Source: JBFLVT01 sp036804525 (GTDB taxonomy: Bacteria; Bacillota; Desulfotomaculia; Desulfotomaculales; JASEER01). From it: 64,000 nt of DNA. The translations under genes and the position numbers were made by a program. The notes beneath the pieces were generated by a model, which ran no database searches, was not told where the DNA came from, and saw only the letters and a list, made by a program, of their open reading frames with translations. Shown piece after piece: positions 16,082 through 24,690 of this stretch. The stretch lies in the NCBI GenBank assembly GCA_036804525.1, contig DAIRSE010000006.1, forward strand, positions 26,970-90,969. The letters are read 5' to 3'. The first letter of the stretch is position 1; each line of letters starts with the position of its first letter.

Positions 16082-17719
16082 ATGATGCGTGTCGCCCTGG
16101 CCCAGGTGAATCCCGTCATCGGCAACTTCCCCTACAACGTAGCCAGGATCGAAGAGATGATCGCCGACGCCGCAGCCCAAGGCGCAGACCTGGTGATCTT
16201 CCCGGAAATGGCCTTGACCGGCTACCCCCCGCGCGATCTTCTGGACCGGCGGGAGTTCATAAAGGCCGTTGAAGAGCACACGCAGAGGCTGGTCGCCGCC
16301 AGCGGCGAGACCGGCGTGATTCTGGGGGTTCCTCTGCCCGACGGCGAAGGAGCGCTGTTCAACACGGCCCTGTTGTTCGCCGGGGGGCAAATCCTCGGGA
16401 AGGGGGTTAAAACCCTTCTCCCCAATTACGACGTGTTCGACGAGAACCGCTATTTCAAGCCGGCCCCGCAGCCGCAGGGCGTTACGGTGTTCAAAGGTGT
16501 CCGGCTGGGGCTGACCGTCTGCGAAGACATTTGGAACGACAAGGACTACTGGGACCGCCGGCGCTACGATTGTGACCCGGTGGCTGAAGTAATGCGTTAC
16601 GGCCCCGACCTGCTCGTCAACATCTCCGCCTCGCCTTACCACATGGGTAAGCAGGCCACCCGCCTGGGCATCGTAAGCAGTATCGCCGCTAAATACGGCA
16701 AACCCGTCGTCTATGTCAACCAGGTCGGCGGCAACGACGAGCTCATCTTCGACGGGTCGAGTTTCGCCGTGGGCGCCTGCGGACAGCTCACAGCTCAGGC
16801 TGGCAGTTTTGTAGAGGACCTCGTTATCATCGACATGGCTGACCTGTCAGCGGATACCAAAGCGCTGGAGCCCCCGGAGGAGGACATCTCCTGGATGTAC
16901 CGCGCCCTGGTTCTCGGCATACGGGACTACATGCGCAAGACCGGCTTCAGCAGGGCCGTTATCGGCCTAAGCGGCGGCATCGACTCTGCGGTGACGGCGG
17001 CCTTGGCGGTGGCTGCTCTCGGCGCTTCGAACGTGGTGGGCATCGCCATGCCTTCCGCTTACTCGTCCGAGGGGAGCGTAGAGGATGCCCGCGAACTGGC
17101 CTCCCGCTTAAACATCGAGTTTCGCCTGCATCCCATTGAAGACATTTTCAAATCCTACCTAGCCGAACTCAACCCCCCTGGCGACAGATTGCTCGACTTG
17201 GCCGAAGAAAACGTTCAGGCGCGCATTCGCGGCAACATTTTAATGTTTGTCGCCAACCGGGAACAAGCCATCGTCCTGAGCACGGGCAACAAATCGGAGC
17301 TGGCGGTGGGCTACTGTACGCTGTACGGCGACATGTCCGGCGGCCTGGCCGTCCTGGCCGACGTTCCCAAGGTCAAGGTTTACGAGCTTGCCCGTTACAT
17401 CAACAGTCTGGCCGAGGTCATCCCCATAAACAGCATCACGAAGCCGCCCTCGGCGGAGTTGAAGCCCGGGCAGCGGGATGAAGACACACTGCCCCCTTAC
17501 CCCGTTCTGGACGCTGTCATTCATGCCTACATCGAGGAAAACCTGCCCCCAGAAGACATCGTCGCCCGAGGGATCGACGAAAAGGTGGTCCGGGAGGTCA
17601 TACGCAAGATCTGCGTGGCCGAATACAAACGGCGCCAGGCCGCCCCGGGTCTTAAAGTCACGACCAAGGCTTTTGGATCCGGCAGGAGAATGCCCATCGC
17701 CCAGGGTTGGTGCCGCTAA
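16082..17719 (+). CDS. nadE: Glutamine-dependent NAD+ synthetase
   Basis: A 545-residue two-domain enzyme that makes NAD+ from nicotinate adenine dinucleotide, ATP and glutamine. The N-terminal nitrilase-type glutaminase (1-270) has its Glu-Lys-Cys triad at Glu42 (IFPEMALTG), Lys110 (KTLLPNYDVFDE) and Cys147 (LTVCEDIW). The C-terminal synthetase domain has the P-loop SGGIDSAVTAAL and STGNKSELAVGY, and ends in KAFGSGRRMPIAQ. Two adjacent ATGs follow AAGGGG; the first (16082) is used, and a TTG at 16067 is also in frame. It has its own promoter and is monocistronic. Confidence 0.96.
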   Translation: MMRVALAQVNPVIGNFPYNVARIEEMIADAAAQGADLVIFPEMALTGYPPRDLLDRREFIKAVEEHTQRLVAASGETGVILGVPLPDGEGALFNTALLFAGGQILGKGVKTLLPNYDVFDENRYFKPAPQPQGVTVFKGVRLGLTVCEDIWNDKDYWDRRRYDCDPVAEVMRYGPDLLVNISASPYHMGKQATRLGIVSSIAAKYGKPVVYVNQVGGNDELIFDGSSFAVGACGQLTAQAGSFVEDLVIIDMADLSADTKALEPPEEDISWMYRALVLGIRDYMRKTGFSRAVIGLSGGIDSAVTAALAVAALGASNVVGIAMPSAYSSEGSVEDARELASRLNIEFRLHPIEDIFKSYLAELNPPGDRLLDLAEENVQARIRGNILMFVANREQAIVLSTGNKSELAVGYCTLYGDMSGGLAVLADVPKVKVYELARYINSLAEVIPINSITKPPSAELKPGQRDEDTLPPYPVLDAVIHAYIEENLPPEDIVARGIDEKVVREVIRKICVAEYKRRQAAPGLKVTTKAFGSGRRMPIAQGWCR

Positions 17720-17778
17720 CAAAGGTCAAACCAGCACGGTTGAAGTGGCTGCCCCAAACCGACAAGGGGTGGTAAAGC

Positions 17779-17871
17779 ATGTCTTCGGTGAGATTGGACG
17801 ATCCCACCGGTTTTTCGTGCCGCCAGTGCGGCGAGTGCTGCCGGGAGGGCAAAAGGTTTCTTTCCAGTTGA
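17779..17871 (+). CDS. 30-residue Cys-rich peptide or YkgJ-family remnant
   Basis: A 30-residue ORF with the motif SCRQCGECCREG, the opening CxxCxxCC signature of the YkgJ/PF03692 zinc- or iron-chelating family, and then a stop. AAGGGGTGG lies six bases before the ATG, so translation is likely. The full family needs further Cys residues that are missing, and the next gene starts 3 bases away on the other strand. It is either a truncated YkgJ gene cut by the neighbouring rearrangement or a metal-binding microprotein. It follows nadE by 59 bases on the same strand. Confidence 0.45.
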   Translation: MSSVRLDDPTGFSCRQCGECCREGKRFLSS

Positions 17872-17873
17872 CG

Positions 17874-18818
17874 CTAGAGACACTTCCCGAGCCGGTCGTC
17901 CCAGCACCTGAGCCCGAAACAGCAAACCCTGTCCCTGCCCTGGGCCTTGGCGAAATAAAGCGCTTGATCGGCCTCAGCTACGAGCTTGTCGACTGACTGG
18001 GGAGCCGCCGGATTGAGAGCCGTAACCCCAAAGCTCGCGGTGACGTACAGGCTTGCGCCGGAATCCAGCTTTACGGGTGTAGACTTGATGCTTTGCCGGA
18101 ACCGTTCGGCAATCGCCCCTGCTGTTACAATGTCAACTCCCTCAACAAGGATGAGAAATTCCTCGCCGCCGTATCGTCCGAGGAAATCATACACCCGTTT
18201 TACCGCGCGCAGTTTTTTAGCCACGTCCTGCAGCACCGTGTCACCGGCCAGGTGACTGTACTCGTCGTTAATGCGCTTAAAATGATCCAGGTCCATAAAT
18301 ATTACGCCTACGGGCCTGCCCTCGCGAATACCCCGTGCAACCAGAGCCTCCAGATGCTCCAGTAGGACCCTGCGGTTGGGCAGCCCCGTCAGGGCGTCGG
18401 TGGACGCCAGGACCGCTATTTTCTTGTTCGCCTCCCTAAGTTTCTCTTCCAGCTCAATGATCCGTATACCGACCTGAATGCGGGCCTTCAGTTCCTCATG
18501 GTGAAACGGCTTGGTAATGTAGTCGTCAGCCCCGGCGCCCAGTCCCTCTACAATGTCATCTTTATTGCCTTTGGAAGTCAAAAGGATGACGTAAACGTAC
18601 CCGGACTGCTGCGAATGTCTGATGGTCTTACACAGTTCCAGCCCGTCCATTACGGGCATTACCCAGTCAGCTATCACCAGCCTGATTTCTTCCCTTTGCA
18701 GGATGTCCCAGGCCTCAGCGCCATTCCGGGCAACAATGACCGAATGACCCCATTCTTCCAGTGCCTTTTGGACCATACGCGCCGAAACAAGGCTGTCGTC
18801 AGCGACCAGTATCTTCAT
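17874..18818 (-). CDS. Response regulator diguanylate cyclase (REC-GGDEF)
   Basis: A 314-residue PleD-like protein. The receiver domain has phospho-acceptor Asp51 in IADWVMP and Lys in ITKPFHH. A helical linker (about 118-138) leads to a GGDEF domain with active-site GGEEF at 217-221, so it should make cyclic di-GMP. An inhibitory I-site RVYD lies five residues before it (208-211). The tail is short and Cys-containing (CCFGLRCWDDRLGKCL). Three in-frame ATGs lie together; 18818 is chosen because GGCAGG lies nine bases upstream. No partner kinase is adjacent. Confidence 0.93.
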   Translation of the reverse strand: MKILVADDSLVSARMVQKALEEWGHSVIVARNGAEAWDILQREEIRLVIADWVMPVMDGLELCKTIRHSQQSGYVYVILLTSKGNKDDIVEGLGAGADDYITKPFHHEELKARIQVGIRIIELEEKLREANKKIAVLASTDALTGLPNRRVLLEHLEALVARGIREGRPVGVIFMDLDHFKRINDEYSHLAGDTVLQDVAKKLRAVKRVYDFLGRYGGEEFLILVEGVDIVTAGAIAERFRQSIKSTPVKLDSGASLYVTASFGVTALNPAAPQSVDKLVAEADQALYFAKAQGRDRVCCFGLRCWDDRLGKCL

Positions 18819-18914
18819 TATCATCATCCTGCCGCTCTCTGTTATTTGTTACCTGCTTCGCGGTTTTCTCAAGTATTCCTCTCTGAATTACCTTAAACCC
18901 TGGGCACCCGGCTT

Positions 18915-18947
18915 AAAAAATAAAAACCGCCAGGCGGTCCGGCGGTC
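18915..18947 (-). terminator. Rho-independent terminator after the oxidoreductase beta gene
   Basis: On the minus strand ACCGCC pairs with GGCGGT and is followed by TTTTTATTTTTT. It is 26 bases past the stop at 18973. Confidence 0.85.
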
Positions 18948-18972
18948 GTCAACAGCGGCCGGACGGATGCGG

Positions 18973-19728
18973 TTACGCTTCAGCAGGGGCTTCAGGCGGA
19001 ACTTTGATTTCCCCGATCCTAAAATATCCCGGCATGGTTTTCTCCACAAAGGTCAGTGTCTCCTGCGCATTGGTCCGCCAGTTTGTGGGGCAGGTCGAAA
19101 GGACTTCGATAAAGCTGAATCCCCGTCCCGCCATCTGGTTCTGCAGCGCTCTGACTATCATCTTGCGCAGCTGCGTGAGCCTGGCGATCGTGCCGCGGGC
19201 TACGTAAGCCCCCTCCGGAGTGACCGCAGCAACCATTTCAGGCCCCTGCATAGGCGGGCCTGTCGCGGCGATATCCCTCCCGTAAGGAGCCGTTTCCACG
19301 ATCTGACCGGGAAGTGTGGTAGGTGCCATCTGTCCTCCGGTCATAGCGTAAAGGGTGTTGTTGATCAAGATAACGGTGATCGGTTCGTTGCGGGCTGCGG
19401 CATTGACCAGGTGCTGCGACCCGATGGCGTACCCCCCGCCGTCACCCATGTAGGCGATGCAGACCAATTCGGGATTGGCCCTCTTAACACCGGTGATAAC
19501 CGGCGTCGTCCGCCCGTGGTGGGTCTGCACCGAATCAACGTTGAAAAAGTCCCAAGCCAGGAGGCTGCAGCCGATATCACAACCGAACACCGCGCGGTCC
19601 CGGATGCCTAGTTCGTCAATGGCTTGTCCCAGGGCACGCAGGGCAATACCGTGGCCGCACCCCGGACAGAACTTGTGCGGTTTGGACTCCCGTCTCCAGC
19701 TCTTTGGCATTGACGGTTGCACAGCCAT
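18973..19728 (-). CDS. 2-oxoacid:ferredoxin oxidoreductase, beta subunit (isolated)
   Basis: A 251-residue thiamine-diphosphate subunit of the KorB/VorB/PorB family, which oxidatively decarboxylates a 2-oxoacid to acyl-CoA with reduction of ferredoxin. It has FCPGCGHGIALRAL at the N-terminus, DIGCS, and the ThDP motif GDGGGYAIG followed by NNTLYAMTGGQ. The enzyme normally needs alpha and gamma subunits, and none is adjacent; the neighbours are cobS and a response regulator. The start is the ATG at 19728 with GGGGG seven bases upstream, and a TTG at 19743 is in frame. Its partners must lie elsewhere, or it is a relic. The substrate cannot be told. Confidence 0.88.
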   Translation of the reverse strand: MAVQPSMPKSWRRESKPHKFCPGCGHGIALRALGQAIDELGIRDRAVFGCDIGCSLLAWDFFNVDSVQTHHGRTTPVITGVKRANPELVCIAYMGDGGGYAIGSQHLVNAAARNEPITVILINNTLYAMTGGQMAPTTLPGQIVETAPYGRDIAATGPPMQGPEMVAAVTPEGAYVARGTIARLTQLRKMIVRALQNQMAGRGFSFIEVLSTCPTNWRTNAQETLTFVEKTMPGYFRIGEIKVPPEAPAEA

Positions 19729-19760
19729 TTTCCATACCCCCAATCAAGAGGTCAGAGGCA

Positions 19761-19806
19761 AGAGGCCGGAGGTCGGCAGCCAGATCGGCATCCGGCCTTT
19801 TTTAAG
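19761..19806. terminator. Hairpin with T-run on the plus strand, gap before cobS
   Basis: AGGCCGGA pairs with TCCGGCCT and is followed by TTTTTT in the plus direction, although no plus-strand gene precedes it. On the minus strand the run is weaker (CTCTTGCC). It may stop antisense transcription or mark the end of the cobalamin operon; it also carries short GAGGTC/GAGGC words. Confidence 0.4.
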
Positions 19807-19877
19807 ATAAACCCTCTTCCGTAAAAGGTAGTATGACCCGCCGGACAAAGGTTTATCGGCTGTGTCAACCGCAACCG

Positions 19878-20615
19878 CTAAAGCAAGATAGCCAGTAAAA
19901 ACAGCATAGATGTCAAAGATATTTCCGTGTGCGCGCCCAGCAAATCACCCGTAACCCCGCCGTAGCGCGCCCGGCACCAGCAACCGAAAGTCCAGGCAAA
20001 ACCCGAAGAGAAGCCCAATAAAGCGAGACCTGCCCATTTTACAGTCAACACGGCGATTCCGGCAGCGATCAACCACCCGGCGGCCACCGGCAGGATACGC
20101 CCTTCGCCGACAAAAGGTTGGCCTGTTCCTCCTTCCGCCCGGGCGTAAGGCTGGAAGGCTGCCAATTGGGCTGTCCCCGCCCGCGAAACAGCGAAGGCGG
20201 CGATAACAAGCCACCACCACCCGGCTTCTTCCAGAAGGCGTGCATAGGCCGCCCACTTAAACAGCAGCGAGAGTGTGATGGCCACAACGCCGAAACTTCC
20301 TTGCCGGGAATCCCTCATAATGGCCAGGGCCCGCTCCCGGTCGCGCCCCGCACCCAGGGAATCGGCGGCGTCGCCCAGGCCGTCGGTATGGATCGCGCCC
20401 GTCAGGAGCATTTCCGCCAGCAGCATGACGGCGGCTGCTCCCGCCGTCCAGCCGGGGACGGCGGCCAGCAGTCCTTGTCCTCCTAAGATCACAAGACCCC
20501 CGAGAAGAGCCGCGACCAGCGGAAAGTAAGGAAGCGCGTCCGCAAGGCGCCGCGCGTCGCGACCCGGCACGGGTAGCACCGTCAAGGTTCGGACGGCTGT
20601 AATCAGCCCGTGCAT
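19878..20615 (-). CDS. cobS: Adenosylcobinamide-GDP ribazoletransferase
   Basis: A 245-residue integral membrane protein of the CobS family, which joins alpha-ribazole to adenosylcobinamide-GDP to make adenosylcobalamin. It has several hydrophobic helices and the diagnostic HTDGLGDAADSLGAGRDRERALAIM-type stretch (about residues 80-105; key residues His, Asp, Asp and Asp), followed by the family's RQGSFG. The start is the ATG at 20615, one base past the cobT stop, with GGGGG six bases upstream. It is the last gene of the cobalamin operon. Confidence 0.93.
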   Translation of the reverse strand: MHGLITAVRTLTVLPVPGRDARRLADALPYFPLVAALLGGLVILGGQGLLAAVPGWTAGAAAVMLLAEMLLTGAIHTDGLGDAADSLGAGRDRERALAIMRDSRQGSFGVVAITLSLLFKWAAYARLLEEAGWWWLVIAAFAVSRAGTAQLAAFQPYARAEGGTGQPFVGEGRILPVAAGWLIAAGIAVLTVKWAGLALLGFSSGFAWTFGCWCRARYGGVTGDLLGAHTEISLTSMLFLLAILL

Positions 20616-20616
20616 C

Positions 20617-21675
20617 TCAGGCCCCCGGCTCAATGCCGACGTCGGCGAAGGTGGCCATCTCGTTGTAGATCGCCACCGCATCCGCGATAATTTGCATCCC
20701 GATAGCAGCTCCCGTTCCTTCGCCCAGGCGCATGTCGAGGTCCAGCATGGGACGCAAGCGCTCGCGGGTAAAATACAGCTTGTGTCCCGCTTCGGCCGAG
20801 ACGTGTGAGAAGAAGAGGTAGTCCCGGACTGCCGGAGCCATACGCATCGCCACCAGCGCTCCTGCGCCCGAAATAAAACCGTCCACCACGACCGGCAGGC
20901 CGTAGGCGGCCGCCCCCAGGCAGCATCCGGCGATGGCCGCGATTTCCAGGCCCCCTACAGCCGCGAGAACGGACAGGGGGTCGGTCAGGCGTGCCTGATT
21001 GACCGCCAGCGCTTTGGCCACAGTCTCGATTTTCCGCTCGACACCGGCCGCATCCAGTCCGGTACCCTTCCCGACAATTTCCCTTGGCGCGCAGGGCAGT
21101 AAAGCTGCATAAAGAGCCGCCGAAGGCGTCGTGTTGCCGATGCCCATCTCGCCCAGCCCGATCAGGGTACTTCCCTCGCTATCCGCCTGTATGGCCATTT
21201 CCGCTCCGGCCATCAGGGCCTGCTCCGCCTCCTCCGGCGACATGGCGGCCTGGCGGGAAATGTTGCCGGTACCCCGCCGCACGTTACGATCGATCAGCCC
21301 CGGGACGCCAACCCTGTCCCGCATGCCCACGTCGACCACGCGGACCTCGGCCCCGGCCTGGCGAGCCAGCACGTTAATGGCCGCTCCCCCGGCAAGGAAG
21401 TTGTGAACCATCAGCGTAGTGACTTCAGGAGGATAGGCCGAAACGCCCTCTTCCACCACCCCGTGGTCTCCCACGAAGACGAAGATCCTTGCCGCGCGGA
21501 CGGTCGGCCTGCCCTCCCGGCTTAAGGCCGCCATTCGGGCCGCTGTCTCTTCAAGCACGCCGAGGCTCCTGCGCGGCTTAGTCAGGTTGTCCAGGTGGTC
21601 CTGCGCCGCGCGCAGGCGGCCGGCGTCAATAGGACGTATGGCACTGACAATTTCAGAAAGGGTCGTAGACTGCAT
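20617..21675 (-). CDS. cobT: Nicotinate-nucleotide-dimethylbenzimidazole phosphoribosyltransferase
   Basis: A 352-residue enzyme that activates the lower base by transfer of phosphoribose from nicotinate mononucleotide, giving alpha-ribazole phosphate. It has TKPRRSLGVLEETAARMA near the N-terminus, VFVGDHGVVEEGVSAYP, the MGIGNTTPSAAL motif and, close to the C-terminus, LGEGTGAA with the catalytic Glu. The start is the ATG at 21675 with AGGAGGAG about ten bases upstream. It lies between cobU and cobS, the usual lower-ligand group. Confidence 0.96.
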   Translation of the reverse strand: MQSTTLSEIVSAIRPIDAGRLRAAQDHLDNLTKPRRSLGVLEETAARMAALSREGRPTVRAARIFVFVGDHGVVEEGVSAYPPEVTTLMVHNFLAGGAAINVLARQAGAEVRVVDVGMRDRVGVPGLIDRNVRRGTGNISRQAAMSPEEAEQALMAGAEMAIQADSEGSTLIGLGEMGIGNTTPSAALYAALLPCAPREIVGKGTGLDAAGVERKIETVAKALAVNQARLTDPLSVLAAVGGLEIAAIAGCCLGAAAYGLPVVVDGFISGAGALVAMRMAPAVRDYLFFSHVSAEAGHKLYFTRERLRPMLDLDMRLGEGTGAAIGMQIIADAVAIYNEMATFADVGIEPGA

Positions 21676-21691
21676 TGTCTCTTTTCTCCTC

Positions 21692-22231
21692 CTATTGATT
21701 TTTAAGGTCAAGGGCCAAACCCGCGACGACCAGCACAACGCGGCGCGCCACGGCAGCGACCCGCTGGTTCAGCCGTCCGGCCGCGTCCCGGAACCGTCGG
21801 CCCAGTTCGTGCTCGGGCACGATCCCCATCCCAACCTCATTGGCGACAAGAACTACAGGACAGAAAGGCTTGCGCAATAACATCAGCAGTTCGCCGGTAC
21901 GGCGCTCGACCGCCGTTTCCCCTTCGGCCAGAATGATATTGGTCAGCCACATGGTCAGGCAGTCGACCAGGACCGCGTCAGCCCCGGGTCGCCGGCGGGG
22001 ATCGCTTAACACGGCCGCGATCTCCAACGGCTCCTCCACCAGGCTCCACTTCGGGCCTCTCTCCCGCCGGTGACGGGCGATGCGCTCCTCCATCTCGGCA
22101 TCACCCGCCCGGGCAGTGGCCAGGAAGACAGGCTTCCGGTAGCGGTTTTCGACGTACCGCCTGGCCCAGCCGCTCTTTCCGCTGCATGCGCCGCCGAGGA
22201 CCAGCACTACTTCGGACGATTGTGACTCCAT
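21692..22231 (-). CDS. cobU: Adenosylcobinamide kinase/guanylyltransferase
   Basis: A 179-residue bifunctional enzyme that phosphorylates adenosylcobinamide and then transfers GMP to it. It has the P-loop GGACSGKSGWA (residues ~13-23), the RIARHRRERGPKW segment with the guanylylated His, the VLVDCLTMWLTN strand, and VANEVGMGIVPEHELGRRFRDAAG, typical of CobU. The start is the ATG at 22231; the ribosome binding region is GGGGGAGAAGG, slightly distant. It overlaps nothing, and cbiB ends 25 bases upstream of it. Confidence 0.95.
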   Translation of the reverse strand: MESQSSEVVLVLGGACSGKSGWARRYVENRYRKPVFLATARAGDAEMEERIARHRRERGPKWSLVEEPLEIAAVLSDPRRRPGADAVLVDCLTMWLTNIILAEGETAVERRTGELLMLLRKPFCPVVLVANEVGMGIVPEHELGRRFRDAAGRLNQRVAAVARRVVLVVAGLALDLKNQ

Positions 22232-22256
22232 TGTTGAAACCAGCCTTCTCCCCCCT

Positions 22257-23219
22257 CTATTGAAATCGGCCAAGGAACACCAGAACCGCCGCGCCCACGG
22301 CGCCAAACAGCCAGGTAGTAGCCCAGAGCAGGCTCACCGCCTGGCATACGGCTGACGGCCCGGGCGCCGGGAATTCTGCGCCTAAGTACGGTTTTTCCGA
22401 GGATATCCCGTTGTAGGTTGACGGCCCGCCGAGACGAACTTTGAGCGCTCCCGCAAACAGCGCTTCCCCGTGGCCGGCGTTCGGGCTGGGGTGGGCCAAG
22501 CGGTCCCGCCAGCCTACCCGCCAGGCGTCCCGCGCCGACAAACCGGATAAAAGGGCCGCCGCTGGCACAAAAAGAAGAGCCAGCCGCGCCGGGATAAAGG
22601 CGGCGAAATCGTCCAGCCGGGCAGCCGTCCTGCCGAAATCACGGTAAGGCTCATACCGGTAACCGATCATGGAATCCAGCGTGCTGACGGCCTTGTAGAC
22701 CCATGCCCCCACCGGGCCGAAGAGCAGCGCGTAGAAAACCGGGCAAAGCACTGCGTCGACGGTATTCTCGCCCACCGTCTCCACCGCCGCCCGGCGGACC
22801 TCCCGTTCATCAAGCCCGGCGGTGTCGCGTCCGACGATCATCGCCAGTTTCCGGCGTGCACCCGGCAAGTCGCCCTGTTGCAGGCAGGCGTCTACCTCAA
22901 GCGCCTCTTCGGCCAGGGAACGGGGAGCAACAGCCAGGTAGACCAGCAGGGTTTCAACTGCAAGGCCCCACCAGAAGCCCGCCGTCCTCCCCAGTTCAAC
23001 CAGAAGCCAGGCTGCTCCGCCGGCCGCCATCACCACGCTTATGGCAAGGATGGTTCCCGACCAGCGCGCCGGCAGCGGCAGGAGCCGCAGTGACTCGCCG
23101 GATGCGATCAAGCGGCCGATCAATCGGACAGGGTGCCAAAGCCAGTACGGATCGCCAAGCAGCCGGTCCAGGATCAGGGCCGCCAGGATCACGCCGGTTT
23201 TATAGGCCGAGGATTCCAT
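22257..23219 (-). CDS. cbiB: Adenosylcobinamide-phosphate synthase
   Basis: A 320-residue membrane protein of the CbiB/CobD family, which attaches (R)-1-amino-2-propanol phosphate to cobyric acid. It has the N-terminal DRLLGDPYWLWHPVRLIG, VGRDTAGLDEREVRRAAVETVGENTVD (residues ~160-185; the conserved acidic stretch), and STLDSMIGYR. Five or so hydrophobic segments are visible. The ATG at 23219 lies inside the end of cbiP (20-base overlap), with TGGGG just upstream; a longer reading runs through cbiP. It works with CobD, which makes its substrate. Confidence 0.94.
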   Translation of the reverse strand: MESSAYKTGVILAALILDRLLGDPYWLWHPVRLIGRLIASGESLRLLPLPARWSGTILAISVVMAAGGAAWLLVELGRTAGFWWGLAVETLLVYLAVAPRSLAEEALEVDACLQQGDLPGARRKLAMIVGRDTAGLDEREVRRAAVETVGENTVDAVLCPVFYALLFGPVGAWVYKAVSTLDSMIGYRYEPYRDFGRTAARLDDFAAFIPARLALLFVPAAALLSGLSARDAWRVGWRDRLAHPSPNAGHGEALFAGALKVRLGGPSTYNGISSEKPYLGAEFPAPGPSAVCQAVSLLWATTWLFGAVGAAVLVFLGRFQ

Positions 23220-24690
23220 CCAGCCGCCCCACCCCGATTCTTTCCTCCAGCAGGTCGGCGACCCGATCCAGATCCCTCTGCCTGCGTGTGGCAAATCCCG
23301 TTTGTACCGGGGGCCGGGCCGGCAGTCCTGCAATGCGGCGCACAGCTGCTATCCAGTGCGCCCGGTAGGCGTCAGCGTCGAAGCACCCGTGCAGGTAGGT
23401 CCCCGCCACAAAGCCTTCTTCGGCGACACAGCCCTCGGGGACCGGCCCCGCTTCCTGTCCGTCGAGCAGGAAACACGGCCGGCCCCCGCATACCTTCGAG
23501 AACCCCATATGAATCTCGTATCCGCGCACGGGAAGGCCGTCCGGAATGCCCCAAACCCCGCCGGCCGTCACGCCGCTCACCTGAACGGTGCGTTTCTCGG
23601 AGGCAAACCGGGTGTGCACGGGCAGAAGGCCTAGCCCCGGAACCGTCTTCTCCCCTTCCATGATGGTTTGGCCAAGCATCTGAAAGCCTCCGCAAATGCC
23701 CAGCAGCGGTTTCCCCTCGGCTGCCAAGCGGCGCAGAGCCTGGTCCAGCCCCCGCCGGCGGAGCCAGGCCAGATCAGCTAACGTCTCCTTGCTGCCCGGC
23801 AGGATGACCGCGTGCGCACCTTCCAGTTCTTGCGCACGGTCAACGTAGCGCAGCGCCACCCCGTCCTCGGTTTCAAGAGGAAGAAAATCGGTGTAGTTGG
23901 ATATCCGGGGCAAACGGACCACCGCCACCGCTAAGTCGCCCGGGGCCGGCGTCTTCCCCCGCCCGGACAGGCCCACCGAGTCCTCCTCGTCGAGATGGAG
24001 ATTGTGCAGGTAGGGGAGCACGCCCAGCACCGGCCGTCCGGCCCGAGCCCTGATCAAGGCCAGCCCGGGCCGCAAAAGCTTCTCGTCGCCCCGGAACTTG
24101 TTGATGACGAAACCGGCAACAAGTTTCCGTTCCCTTTCCGCCAGCAGTTCCATCGTTCCGAGCAGGGAGGCAAATACTCCGCCCCGCTCGATGTCCCCCA
24201 CGAGCAGCACGGGAGCCTTCGCGTGGAGCGCCACGTCCATATTGGCAATGTCGTAGGGCCGAAGGTTGATCTCGGCCGGGCTTCCCGCCCCTTCGGCAAA
24301 CACAAAATCGCAACTCGCCCGGAGCCGGTCGAGGGCGGCGGCGACCAGCGGCCAGAGCTCTTCCTTCAAGGCGTAATAGTCAGCCGGTTTGTAGACGCCC
24401 AGGGGACGGCCCAGCACCACCACCTGGCTGCCCGCTTCCCCCGTCGGTTTCAGGAGAATGGGGTTCATGTCCACGTGGGGAGGTATACCGGCGGCCTCGG
24501 CCTGCAAGGCCTGGGCGCGGCCGATTTCCCCGCCGTCCGGAGTGGCATAGGAGTTGAGGGCCATGTTTTGGCTTTTAAAAGGAACCACCCGGAAGCCTCT
24601 GCGGGCGTAGAGCCGGCAAAGCCCCGCTACTACAAGGCTCTTGCCTACCGAAGAAGCCGTACCCTGGACCATCAGTATGCGCGCCGTCAT
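23200..24690 (-). CDS. cbiP: Cobyric acid synthase
   Basis: A 496-residue glutamine-dependent amidotransferase that amidates side chains b, d, e and g of adenosylcobyrinic acid a,c-diamide. The N-terminal synthetase domain holds VQGTASSVGKS and PFKSQNMALNSY, then EGAGSPAEINL. The C-terminal GATase_3 domain has Cys in LGICGGFQML and His in GTYLHGCF. The ATG overlaps the cobD stop by four bases (ATGA), which shows coupling. Its length is normal for the family. Confidence 0.96.
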   Translation of the reverse strand: MTARILMVQGTASSVGKSLVVAGLCRLYARRGFRVVPFKSQNMALNSYATPDGGEIGRAQALQAEAAGIPPHVDMNPILLKPTGEAGSQVVVLGRPLGVYKPADYYALKEELWPLVAAALDRLRASCDFVFAEGAGSPAEINLRPYDIANMDVALHAKAPVLLVGDIERGGVFASLLGTMELLAERERKLVAGFVINKFRGDEKLLRPGLALIRARAGRPVLGVLPYLHNLHLDEEDSVGLSGRGKTPAPGDLAVAVVRLPRISNYTDFLPLETEDGVALRYVDRAQELEGAHAVILPGSKETLADLAWLRRRGLDQALRRLAAEGKPLLGICGGFQMLGQTIMEGEKTVPGLGLLPVHTRFASEKRTVQVSGVTAGGVWGIPDGLPVRGYEIHMGFSKVCGGRPCFLLDGQEAGPVPEGCVAEEGFVAGTYLHGCFDADAYRAHWIAAVRRIAGLPARPPVQTGFATRRQRDLDRVADLLEERIGVGRLDGILGL

